Source of the DNA: Cylindrotheca closterium
Lineage: Eukaryota > Bacillariophyta > Bacillariophyceae > Bacillariales > Bacillariaceae
Reading direction: 5' to 3'
Length of the DNA: 64,000 nt
Assembly (NCBI GenBank): GCA_933822405.4
Contig: CAKOGP040001758.1
Location: 550,467 to 614,466 of the forward strand
In this document: positions 47,001-56,340 of the stretch, piece by piece
How the letters are laid out: every line of letters begins with the position of its first letter
Position numbering within the stretch: the stretch's first letter is position 1
Notes under the pieces: generated by a model
The model's input: the letters and a program-made list of their open reading frames with translations, nothing else
What the model was told of the DNA's origin: nothing
Database searches by the model: none
Translations under genes and position numbers: made by a program

Positions 47001-47476
47001 GTTCTGGAGAACGATTGGTGACCACAGTGGCGACTGGTCACTTGATTTCGTGGCACGTGCATTTCGGTGATGTCCAAGGGAACGGCAATGCCAAGGCCGA
47101 GTGCATGGCCATTATGGAAGGTGGTCACGCACCGGGACGTCCCATATTTGGAGCCAAGTATTTGGGTGGAGAATACGAACATTTAATTGTCTCTTGGGGC
47201 ATTGATGGGTCGTTGTGTTTGTGGGACTCGTACTTGCAGGGCAACGTCCAGTCTCCCATGTCCGTTTTGAAACAGGACGACGAATACCCAATTTATGCAG
47301 TCGATGTGCACCGGGAGAAGCAAGTATTGGCCGTCGCAGGAGGAACCGACGGTGGTTTCATTGGCACGCCATTGTACCTGTACAACTACAAGGAAATGAA
47401 GGAAAAGAAGAAGGAAGAGAAAAAGTCCCAAGAGAAGAAGCAAGAGCCTGAATCATCCGAAACAAAAGCCAAGTAG
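44024..47476 (+). CDS. WD40-repeat protein 2 (tandem paralogue)
   Basis: Open from 44024 (after an acceptor TCAAG) to 47476, about 1150 aa, with no ATG in the first 400 codons, so a 5' exon with the start is missing here as in paralogue 1. The N-terminal 600 residues are acidic, Glu/Lys/Pro-rich, with a helical segment (LLGQLAGLGLESLSQLALYS). The WD40 region (GHKEKIFGVSFSECGNFCAS, ASQDSTINVWDVKKNSLLTS, LLASSGADGTVRFWACKDPR, VSWGIDGSLCLWDS) matches paralogue 1 closely, including the unusual order. It ends in a Lys/Glu tail. The pair is clearly a tandem duplication in which only the WD40 half is conserved. Confidence 0.85.
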   Translation: MASLKPNVAVSLPKEEEDKAPLSPKTTQTSETVAVVSPPSSPTFDFDHLVQQIEPFDGTDPISEIDPFAWDLGDDVESLVLDDDELAALWDIGESTSFEPTAISETVVVTQSHATPTEQVPEINSSVEEETVDAKTEEPQEKEPEEAVSETKTDNNKEEEEGKKEKPTGPQQQKQGTDGLPSYLYCQPIAKNGVEDSPPPWQEIPEETKESSSTLNREKLLGQLAGLGLESLSQLALYSDRLKGTDQDNLLSILEEVTGIGNTERDLLDLDAEDLFTELSDLGFGGLAEIAREASYEPSTLICQPCAPKPIDPTSLTKEEEKEESIKPAADTRVETKEEPESSTIPPPAKEETGGIDSKSTNSPASKKGDVEKDKSKIDERLQIQQQKLDMGTETAPKIVELQDDIGGKPKARRSDGPSQPPKKPRPIPLKPTTSVTEEVEQERTDKGNGEKTQSEEAKTAESVRQQAALRMTSQMFTPGRTISVKDDLEKEKSQKQDDRKPVNNAQQPPAQPSGKGAPSKNEAFLARLQKKEADIQKRDQEELQERPPLHVTDAFKGCTPCIPNNFRIISTKEPEEKSTDSDSEAPTEAPSQAPPQAQNDDITASQQHPQLRDNPSAPQQEEHQQYDGHEQQFQNYNPARPEAWDVADGLLKTFGLFEGCKKKEQSCFGHKEKIFGVSFSECGNFCASASQDSTINVWDVKKNSLLTSLKGHSKAYECLRVVWASPTWSSHSLDRTSNFKYLLASSGADGTVRFWACKDPRIKQGVEGSWHCCLTFDHAEPSSQKQSEVDKELGAIAEDEEKEEEEDKDNDKPQVYSLQFIDHWQAFNNKMDGDAQNSFFMTSSDDYVHFWELEIKSGMEQVLTMGEDQEISLKLRPDEMGLKEVFSLHFGDMNQYFYGVEIVNVTKQGLGIGGGGSGDHTNDSSPAKAFGGERNPDKKVYVFDASYCPAIGLLGVALSDGSLRLHNGRGHCVSVMNLPGVNSHLTSFSWDRSGERLVTTVATGHLISWHVHFGDVQGNGNAKAECMAIMEGGHAPGRPIFGAKYLGGEYEHLIVSWGIDGSLCLWDSYLQGNVQSPMSVLKQDDEYPIYAVDVHREKQVLAVAGGTDGGFIGTPLYLYNYKEMKEKKKEEKKSQEKKQEPESSETKAK

Positions 47477-47772
47477 GCAAACCAAAAATTTAAAGGCTAA
47501 AATAAAAATAAAATGAAGTGGGATATGTCTTGCCTGCTAGTTTAGTTATGACGTAACTTCGTTTGGCTATTTCACTGTTGTAGCTCTGGCCATGTTCTGT
47601 TTTGCATCCCTTTTTTGTCTATCCATTGTGGTATCTATTTGTCAGCTTTCCGCTTGTACACTTGTGTGGAAATGGCCCAAACAATTGGAAACTATGGTAC
47701 CGTTCGTTTGTTCGGTTCTCCATATTTTCGCGTTTGTGCCCATATATTCCTACAGTATTGGAATGCTATTTT

Positions 47773-48294
47773 CTAAATGTAGTAACCACCACCAGTTCCA
47801 CTGGGTCCTGGAAGAATGTTGGCTTGTGGGGGTGCCGACAAGACGGCCAATCCCACACTGATAATGGCCAGCACACCAATCCAGAACTTCCAGTCGCCCG
47901 AAAAGGAACTCAATTGTGGCAGCTTGTTTGTCACAGAGGAAGCAGCTTCGGATGCCCTTGCAGCGGCCTTGTTGGCAGCCTTAATGGCAGCAATCTCCGC
48001 TTCACTCTTGTAAAATTCTTGGCCTGGTCGGGATTCACCCGTGGACAATTTGCCTTCGCTTTGGACCACCTTTTTCCACTCGCTGTCCCAATCGATACTA
48101 GAATCGTAGCCACCTTCTTCAGGTGGAAAGTCACTCTCTTCATTGATGACGCCGTACATTGCACTCTTGCTGCTTCTTGTGGATGGAATCATTCGTGTGG
48201 CTGGACTCATCGACGATCGAAATCCAAAACTGGATCCCAGCTGAAGGAACAGGATCGTCGAGACGAGGATTGCTAGCTGCTGTGATGCATTCAT
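47773..48294 (-). CDS. Small plastid-targeted membrane protein of unknown function
   Basis: 173 aa. A signal peptide (MNASQQLAILVSTILFLQLG) is followed by SSFG|FRSS with Phe at the cleavage site and a Ser/Arg-rich transit-like stretch (MSPATRMIPSTRSSKSAMYG), the diatom plastid presequence pattern. The mature part has an acidic segment, an alanine-rich helix (AAIKAANKAAARASEAASSV) and one membrane helix (WKFWIGVLAIISVGLAVL) near the C-terminus. No family recognised. It is transcribed divergently from SEC61. Confidence 0.8.
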   Translation of the reverse strand: MNASQQLAILVSTILFLQLGSSFGFRSSMSPATRMIPSTRSSKSAMYGVINEESDFPPEEGGYDSSIDWDSEWKKVVQSEGKLSTGESRPGQEFYKSEAEIAAIKAANKAAARASEAASSVTNKLPQLSSFSGDWKFWIGVLAIISVGLAVLSAPPQANILPGPSGTGGGYYI

Positions 48295-48680
48295 TTTGTT
48301 TCAATTATTCAGGTACAGTATTACCGATGCAGTACTGTGTAACGCAGATGATGAAGGTAGTAGTGTAATGCAGCTGTTCTCATCAAGTCAGTTTTTAGTC
48401 TGACCAAGTTTGGGTTCTTTCATCTGCACACGTCACACTATTGGGGGATCCATGAAAAAATAGAAAGGGGGAGAGCAAAATAGTTCCACGTTGCATGCAT
48501 GCTCGCGCGCGTTGTGCCATGCGTGGGTTTGAAATCGTGTTTCAGTGCATTCCTACGACGCCCCCTTTTCTAAAGTTTAGTCGACTACTTGGGTCATCCA
48601 TCACCCTCCTTTTTTTGTTGGTTGCAACATCGCTCCCACTATTTCATCACCTTCTTGGTCGATAGATTGTTTAGTTCACC
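48295..48680. other. Divergent promoter region of the plastid protein and SEC61 alpha
   Basis: 386 bp. A palindromic GCATGCATGC word lies near 48493-48503, next to a GC-rich CGCGCGC run, and a second GTAC-type word (GCAGTACTGTG) near 48331. No gene seen. Confidence 0.5.
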
Positions 48681-50497
48681 ATGAGGTTTCTTCACTTGAT
48701 CCGTCCAGTGATGTGCGTTCTCCCAGAGGTCGCCAGTCCAGATCGCAAGGTATGCAATTTTGAAAGTTGGCGTTGAAAATGATGTTAGGACATGGTGGGT
48801 CGAGGCCCCTTCGAAAAGTCGGGTTGAGAACGAGAGCCGCACAAATTGGTCCCCGTAGGCTTGGTACATTTTCTACTGATCAACTCGTGACTCGACTCGA
48901 TTTTGGACGCCAAACAAATGCAAAACCAAGTGCGATAGCATGCAACAACCACCTCCGTTGTCCCTGTTTCATTCGATTGACATTGATCATTGCTTTGAAA
49001 TTGAACTCGGCAACAACAGTGCCTATCAGTTTGCTTTATTTCGGTATGCTCACACAGCTCTTTGCTTGTTTTTTCTTGCTCCCCCCAATACACAAATGAC
49101 ATACGCATCATCCAATCCAATCCGATCATCCATTCAATTTACCGTAGATTCCATTCCGGGAAAAGGTTCTTTGGACTGCCATCACTCTGTTTATTTTCCT
49201 TGTCTGCTGTCAAATCCCTATCTATGGAGTTCAATCCGCCAAGTCGTCAGATCCTTTCTACTGGATGAGAGTAATCCTTGCTTCCAACCGTGGAACTCTC
49301 ATGGAACTTGGTATCAGTCCCATTGTTACTTCTGGTTTGGTCATGCAACTTCTTGCCGGTTCCCGTATTATTGAGGTCGACTACAACGTCAAGGAAGATC
49401 GTGCTCTCTTTTCTGGTGCTCAAAAGTTGTTTGGTATCCTTATCACAACTGGTGAAGCCATTGCTTACGTTGTTTCGGGAATGTACGGTGACATTGGTTC
49501 TATTGGGGCCGGTAACGCTATTCTTATCATTGCCCAACTTTTCTGCGCCGGTTTGATTGTCTTGACTCTTGATGAACTCTTGCAAAAGGGATACGGACTT
49601 GGTTCGGGTATTTCTCTTTTCATTGCCACCAACATTTGCGAGACCATTGTCTGGAAGGCCTTTTCTCCCACTACCCTCAACACTGGTCGTGGAACGGAAT
49701 TCGAAGGTGCCATCATTGCTCTATTCCACTTGCTCATCACCAGAAAGAACAAGGTCACCGCACTACGAGAGGCCCTTACTCGTCAGAACCTTCCCAACGT
49801 TACCAACTTGATGGCAACTGTAGTTGTCTTTGTGGTTGTCATTTACTTCCAAGGATGGAGAGTTGACCTTCCTGTCAAGTACCAAAAGTACCGTGGACAA
49901 CAAGGAAACTACCCCATCAAGCTCTTCTACACTTCCAACATGCCCATCATTTTGCAAACTGCCTTGGTTTCCAACTTGTACTTTATCTCCCAACTCTTGT
50001 ACAACCGTGCACCCACCAACATTTTGGTTCGTTTGCTCGGAAAGTGGCAAGATGCTGATGGAGCTCCCGGACAAAAGATCCCAGTTGGAGGAATTGCCTA
50101 CTACATTTCCCCTCCTACCTCCTTTGCCGAGATTCTTTACGATCCATTCCACGCCGTCTTTTACTTGGTGTTCATCTTGACTGCCTGTGCCTTGTTCTCC
50201 AAGACTTGGATTGAGGTTTCGGGAGCTTCTGCTCGTGATGTTGCCAAGCAACTGAGAGACAACCAAATGGTCATGAAGGGACACCGTGATTCCGCTTTGA
50301 TCCATGTCTTGAACCGATACATTCCTACTGCTGCTGCCTTTGGAGGTATGTGCATTGGTGCCCTTTCCGTCTGTGCTGATTTCATGGGAGCCATTGGTAC
50401 TGGTACCGGTATTCTGCTTTCAGTGACCATTATCTTCCAGTTCTACGAGGCCTTTGTTAAGGAACAACGAGAAGGAATGGGAGCCTTTGGCTTTTAA
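48681..50497 (+). CDS. SEC61A: SEC61 alpha, protein-translocation channel subunit
   Basis: Two exons, 48681..48749 and 49148..50497, separated by a 398-bp intron (donor GTATGC, acceptor GTAG). Joined, they give 472 aa, the usual length, with the canonical start [20 protein letters not shown], then [13 protein letters not shown]. Ten hydrophobic helices follow; plug and gate regions are recognisable ([40 protein letters not shown]). It forms the ER membrane channel for secretory and membrane proteins with SEC61 beta and gamma. The long first intron is unusual for a compact diatom gene and may contain regulatory sequence. Confidence 0.97.
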
Positions 50498-51094
50498 AAA
50501 AATTAATTTTGGCAGCACGGGAAACTATGGCTAGGATTGGTTTGTGAGAAACTTGATGAAATTCGGAGATTTTTAACAAGGAAGGCCTTGGAAATACTGT
50601 CACTGTGGAGGAATCAGCGAAAGCATGGTCGCGTCTCATGTCATTCACATTCGTGTGTGGACTTGTAATAATGTTGGTTGCAACGAGTAGCGTTGGAGGT
50701 GCTTGAGGTCGGTTTCGTACGAGCTGGCAATGGTCGTCGTCTACTGGGTTTTAAGTGGTTTGTTTTGGCTTGGTTTTTGTTTTATTACATTACTACTTTT
50801 GCCAAAAAACATACACACACACACACACCCTTGGGCCGCGTCATTTGCTTCTGGCTTGACCTTGAAAGAGGTCGCTGGGAAACCTTGGGCACAACGCCGC
50901 GACCGTAAGCTTTTGTTTTGGTTTGTCTCGACTGGTGAGAAAGGATTCCATGGAAAGATTTGGGAAATTGATGAATTGTTTCAATGATGATCATAGACAT
51001 GAGAATGGATATAGAATTTTGTTGCTGCACTGTACCACTTTTGTGAAACCTAGTCCTTGCAAGTATTGCAATTTCCTCGTTTGCCTGATTGCTG
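50498..51094. other. Convergent intergenic region
   Basis: About 600 bp between SEC61 alpha (rightward) and a ketopantoate-reductase-like gene (leftward). It holds both 3' UTRs and an (AC)8 microsatellite at about 50813-50828. No gene seen. Confidence 0.5.
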
Positions 51095-52135
51095 CTACTT
51101 CCCATCGATATCATTCATTATTGGAAGCTCTGATATTCGATGATACAGCTCTTCGTTGGCAGGGCAATCGATGCCGAGTTCCCGCCCCTTCCGCACAACG
51201 TATCCGTTTAGATTCTCAATTTCCGTTTTCAGCTGGTTTTGTACATGACGATGCATCGAAGACGTGTTCTCCAAGTTGTCTTGAATTGTGATTTCAACAA
51301 AGTCATCTAGCACTTGTGGAGACTTCAAGTTTTGTTCCATCGATGGATCAACCGCCTGTCCTACCTGAAAGACCTCGTTCACTACTTGCTCTCGCAGTGA
51401 GCCAAAATTGGATACCTCCTGTTGCATGGAACCATTGGTGCAATCGTACAAGGCTGTCAAGGGATTGCAAACACAGTTTGCTGCCAGCTTTTGCCACAAG
51501 AGGACTTCCATTTGATCCTCCTCGATCGGCTGAGCATTCAGACCGGCTCGATCCCATAATTGTGCAATAGTGGGAACTATATCGGCATCACCAGTACTTG
51601 GACAAGGCGTACTTCCGAGAAAGGTCCGCCCCATGCCCGTTTGCACCAAATGGAACATGTCTTCGTCGGGAGGTTCTTGATAGACTCCATTTGTTGTGGT
51701 ACCCATTATAAGATGAGGATTCTGAATTCCATTTTTCGACAAGGAATCCAAAAGCCTCTCTCGAACGTCTAGCCCAGCATTGCAAAGAACGACAATCCTC
51801 AGCTGATCCTTGTCCAGTCGAGGTAGGATACTTTCGGTGGCTTCCACCGCCTGAAACGCTTTGGTGGACAGGATAAGGTTTCGAATTTTTTTGCGGTCAA
51901 GTTCATCTGTAAATTGAACGGGCACATGGGCCATGCGGGGGCGTTGTTTGAATTGTCGCAGGCATACGGTGATTTCATTGTCATCTGAGGGAATGTGTTG
52001 TCGGTGGCCTTCACGAAACAAAGCTGCAAGGGGGTATGAGGGAAATGCTGATCGAAGTGCTGTCGCGCAGAGCAAACCCAAGCTACCTGAACCAAGGATA
52101 TGAAACGGTTCTAGGAAGACGGGTGCACCTGTCAT
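51095..52135 (-). CDS. Ketopantoate reductase (PanE/ApbA)-like oxidoreductase, copy 1
   Basis: 346 aa, intronless. The N-terminal Rossmann domain begins FHILGSGSLG (GxGxxG, NADP binding) and the C-terminal helical domain has WQKLAANCVCNPLTALYDC, the motif of ApbA/PanE proteins carrying the catalytic Lys and substrate-binding Asn. Ketopantoate reductase converts 2-dehydropantoate to pantoate in pantothenate (CoA) synthesis. Many eukaryotic homologues have other 2-oxo-acid substrates, so the exact reaction is not certain. A second copy lies 6 kb away on the same strand. The GPCR gene ends 135 bp from its start. Confidence 0.85.
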   Translation of the reverse strand: MTGAPVFLEPFHILGSGSLGLLCATALRSAFPSYPLAALFREGHRQHIPSDDNEITVCLRQFKQRPRMAHVPVQFTDELDRKKIRNLILSTKAFQAVEATESILPRLDKDQLRIVVLCNAGLDVRERLLDSLSKNGIQNPHLIMGTTTNGVYQEPPDEDMFHLVQTGMGRTFLGSTPCPSTGDADIVPTIAQLWDRAGLNAQPIEEDQMEVLLWQKLAANCVCNPLTALYDCTNGSMQQEVSNFGSLREQVVNEVFQVGQAVDPSMEQNLKSPQVLDDFVEITIQDNLENTSSMHRHVQNQLKTEIENLNGYVVRKGRELGIDCPANEELYHRISELPIMNDIDGK

Positions 52136-52270
52136 GAATATTGTTTTCTTTTAAAAATGTTATTGATATAAAAATAAACAAGATTGTCGATAGTGGATGT
52201 ATCAATCAACTTGGAAGAAGAGTCGAAGTAGTCGCAGTGCGACTACCTGCAAAATCTAATCGATCCCATT

Positions 52271-55200
52271 CTATTTTTCTTGTTGTTGATCATCAGTGTC
52301 AGATTCAAGCCCAGATTCAAGCTCACCAGATGAAATGGAGTATAAGCCAGCCATGTCCACGGAACTTCTTGGACGAGGACTTTGTATTTGATGAGGCGCG
52401 GCCGGTGGCCCGGGTGAACACTCCATTGGCGAATGCTCGGCACTCGAACGAGTAAAACTCGACGGTCCCCTGTGGACAACAAAGTGTGAGTGGAACTCAA
52501 CGTATTTACCCAATATATTTCAAATCCAAGATTGCCAGATTAAGCCACTTACTCTGAAATTATGGATGGGAAGTGTACCGAAGCAGAAGATCTCAAATGA
52601 TGGCTATGATTGCTTGCCCTCAAAGCACGAGAGGAGGCACGGTTCGACTTGTAGCGACTGGCTCCGGTAATGCCTCCCGCCGTTCCAGTGGGCACTGCAA
52701 TACCAGTTACAGTGACCGTACCACGTTGCAAGCTGGGAGGTAGTTCTCCCGTCTTTTCCTTGTGATGAACCCAGTACATCTTTGGCCCAATCAAATAGAC
52801 GACGCATGTGAAGGATAAAGCCCCAGAAAAAGTTGCTTCGACAACGTAGGCAAAGTTGTTGTCTTCAACCGCACGCGTAAAAACAGAGAGAAGAATGTCC
52901 ACTGCGGAATCGGCTGGTCAGGAAAGTGCATCCAATCATCAACGAGTGCAGAAAATAAACTTACTCATAAGTATAATGAATTGCGCCACGAGGGTAAAGT
53001 ACACCCGCATGGAATCAGATATGTCCTCTGGCAAGTTGCTTGTCTTTTCAGCCCACCATAACGTAAGTGAAATTGCAATAATCATAAGGATATCCATTGC
53101 AACTCCGAAATAGAGAGCCTCGTCACAAAATCCAATTCCAGATTCTGTCTTCCAAACTGGCGCGTCTACTGCAGTCCATACGATGAGAAGTACAAACGCA
53201 GTTCCAAATAGGCCACAGAATGGTTTGATGACATCTTTTACTTGTATTCGCTGACGCCTTCTCATTTGGGTCACTTTCTCAACTCGATACAACTAAAGGA
53301 AAGGGTTTAGTGATGTTTTGGCACTCCAACATTCGAGCGTGGAATTCGTACCTTTGAAAAAAGAGCCATATTGACGATCAGAATTCCCAAGTATTTTAGC
53401 CACATTTGACTTGTGCACGAGACACTCAAAGAAAGAGAACTCAACCCACTACCCTCGTCAAACGGCCGCAAGACAACTGGAATTGCCACCAAGAAGGCCC
53501 CAGCACAGACCAATCCGAGAAATTCTGGCTGTCCAATTTTAACAATTCGATCGTTTCTGAACTTGTATACAAATATGCCGCATATGACTGAACATAGTAT
53601 TGCCAAACCTCCTAAAATGAGTCCATACAAGCGGGCCCCAAATGACAAAGTATGAAAATCGCCAACAGCAGGTTTCAAGTCCACAAGCCCGCCAACCATT
53701 CGATGTATCAGTTTCGTTTTGAATGTGGCCATAGCTGAGTTTCGCCTGTTTCGTCTGCCCGAACTTGAGTCTGTTGTCACGGAGATTGAAAAGACTCCAA
53801 ATTGGGTTTCAGAGGCCGACAAGCTGCGGGAATCCGTCCGGAACGCAAACTTGCCAGATACCCCGTCGAACTCAGTCTCCAATAAACTCTCCATATCGAC
53901 TTCGCCACTACAGGCTGATAATCCAGCGGCCAAAATTGTGTCGTACAACAATGATGCTCCATTCGCAGGCGCATTCAAGAAAAAAGCTTCCTCCAAAACC
54001 GTCTGATCCACAACAAGCCCATCAAATGCCCCTGTTTCGTTCATAATGGATTGCATGCTTTCCAGAAGCATGGCGCCCTGCGATAGCAAATCTGTTCGGA
54101 GCAGCTCCGAGGCATTGACTTCGTTGTTCACCACAAACGGCGAGAATCCATCCAGCATTTCGAAAATCTCAGTCCGTTGGAAAAGCTTCACAATCGGTGA
54201 TGAAGTCGACACATGATAACTCTCAACATATCGCGAGGAAAGGAAATGCTCGGTCATGATCCATGTGTACTCCTCGGTCAACATGCCCAGTTCGTCAGCC
54301 ACCTCCGCCAATACTTCAAGCTCGTCGTCGCGATGAAGCGTTACCAGAATTGTCCTTACACCCCTTGTGTCTCTGAGATTTTGCAGCCGCTCTTCCAAGA
54401 CGCTTTTTGATCTATACGCAATCCGCGAAAGTGATTCAATTTCGACCCCAATCTCCTCGCTGGCATTCGTCCACATTGGAACAAAATCGGTATTGTTGAA
54501 GTCAAGGTTGTCTTCAGGTGTTAACAATACTCCAACGTCACTCCAGCCACTCCATCTAACATACTGAAGTAGTGAACGGACATAATCTTCCCACTTGATG
54601 TTGCCCAGTGCCAGGTTTGGATACGTCGAAGAATCATCCGCCAGTTCGTCGGCATTTGCCCCATACGATATCGCTATCGTCCCGTTTGCCTTTACTGTTT
54701 GACCCACTACTTCCGCTACCAAGTTATTATATGGACCAATAACATATGAGCATGTGCTATTCTCTGCTGGAATCCAAGAGGATTCTGCGGATTTGACGGC
54801 TGTTGCCGACTGCCTGCTGTCTATCAATGGAAGAAAGAGTGACATCCATCAGTAAATACCACAAAGCCTCAGGGTGCCGCCTGCTTGAGACAAACACCAG
54901 TCCTTCTTACCTGTGATTATTGGAGGAGGGAAATATATTGCACAGGAATCTTGGATCCCTTTCAGAGCGTCAGGTGCCAATATTGATTCTCGACTGTTGA
55001 AGTCGTTTATTGCAAGAAGTGCCGATGCGAGTAGCCCCAAGCCATCACGACGATTGTCGTCTATAGAAATGATTGTACTGCTGTCTATAACTCGACTGTA
55101 GAGAAGAATACAAGGCATAAGTGTGAAAAATAGAGCACCATTGCAAGTCCATAGGAGGTAGATTCATCTAAAAATTGCACTTACTCATCATGAAACGGAA

Positions 55201-55315
55201 TCAGAATCGATAGTGGACACGGCACTTCATCCGATGAGCAAACTCTAGAATCCAGACCGAGAATGCACCATAGGAATAAGCTGTAATAGGCTGAAGGCGT
55301 ATTTTGCCGTATCAT
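52271..55315 (-). CDS. Class C GPCR, GABA-B receptor-like
   Basis: Six exons rebuilt by eye: 55315..55185, 55095..54911, 54820..53352, 53292..52965, 52901..52553 and 52469..52271; introns are 59-90 bp. Phases agree and give 886 aa. Start MIRQNTPSAYYSLFLWCILG is a signal peptide. The ectodomain (about 30-480) is a Venus flytrap (DGLGLLASALLAINDFNSR, WSDVGVLL). Seven helices follow at about 503-755; FSKLYRVEKV after TM3 and the RRRQRI loop are typical of GABA-B-type receptors. The C-tail is Ser/Pro-rich and acidic. Such receptors bind amino acids or peptides and signal through G proteins; the ligand is unknown. GABA-B-like receptors are expanded in diatoms. Confidence 0.9.
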
Positions 55316-55635
55316 CTGTCCAAAGTTGCGTGGGAGTGTGTAAAATAGGAGTACAAAGAGAAATACCAGATTGCCATTATTGGGCAGTTCATGTTCGTCA
55401 ACCCACAAACCGTAATCGACAAACTCGTTCTTGAAGGCGATGCTCCTGTCTCAGATTGTCCGAGACCGGCCCTATAATATCATAATACCGTTTCTTCTAA
55501 CGCAAGCGCAATGGGGGAGAGCAATAAATAAGGAAAATGTATTCAAGTCGGGATTTATATATGTTATGACCTTTCCAGACTTACTGAAGGATATATCATT
55601 ACCGCGCATTTCCGCACGAAACGTATATCAAAATC

Positions 55636-55719
55636 ATACTTTTCCGCAATACCTGGAAATCATCTACCATACGATTACTAGTGAAATTTTAGTTCCCGCA
55701 TGGTATTGCGGAAAAGTAT
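55636..55719. repeat. 84-bp inverted repeat with 18-bp perfect arms
   Basis: Arms ATACTTTTCCGCAATACC (55636-55653) and its exact reverse complement (55702-55719) are separated by 48 bp. The structure could be a small palindromic (MITE-like) element or a hairpin RNA. No target-site duplication was identified. Confidence 0.7.
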
Positions 55720-56034
55720 ATCGGCACTCCGGGTTACGAATACACGATGCGAATTCAAGTTGGGACTCATTTTGTTACGTAGAAATCGTACTAATTTGAA
55801 CGTAGACCAGAATACTGGTCTGGTTTCAGATACCGCACGGTATATATTCAAATATGTACGAAAACATCAAACATCAATATCGATGGAACGAACAAATGAA
55901 ACGAAACGAGACACGAGAAACCAAGATATTTATGTAAATGTAATACCTCTGGCCTCGCTGTGGATTTTCTCAATAATGGCTCACTGCAAAACCTGTACCA
56001 GGCAAGGGTTGGTGGCATCGCTTTTGTCAACCCA

Positions 56035-56340
56035 TCATCTATCAACGGAACACGCTGCATGGACGGGGATACCACAAAACTTGCAACAAAACTTGCAACG
56101 GTGCGCTCCAGGTCCTTCTTTTGCACAAGACTCGGCTTCGCATCCAGCACATGCACATTTGCCCACTTTTGCTGGCGTTGTGCAAGGTTGAAATCCTCTT
56201 GTTTTGTTGCCAAACATATCAATCAGCCGTGGACGGAAATGGGCTTTGATTTCCACCACATTATTGGGGACACGATAACTTGCTACTTGATCCTCTTTGT
56301 GTTGGCGTCTGTTGAGTTCTTGTTGATATTATCATGGCCA
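56035..56340 (-). pseudogene. Cys-rich ORF fragment, possible transposase or zinc-ribbon remnant
   Basis: About 95 codons are open on the minus strand with no ATG (the longest start is GTG at 56259). The end holds a dense cysteine cluster: CACAGCEAESC, then HRCKFCCKFCGIPVHAAC. This pattern is seen in zinc-binding C-termini of some transposases and in other zinc ribbons. Two further open stretches upstream (56283-56468, 56455-56700) are in other frames and could belong to the same broken gene. Family not identified. Confidence 0.3.

Noticed and set aside
48770..48880. Possible C/D-box snoRNA in the SEC61 intron (ATGATGT and CTGA words)
   Set aside because: The C-box match is imperfect, no terminal stem is evident, and such short words occur often by chance.
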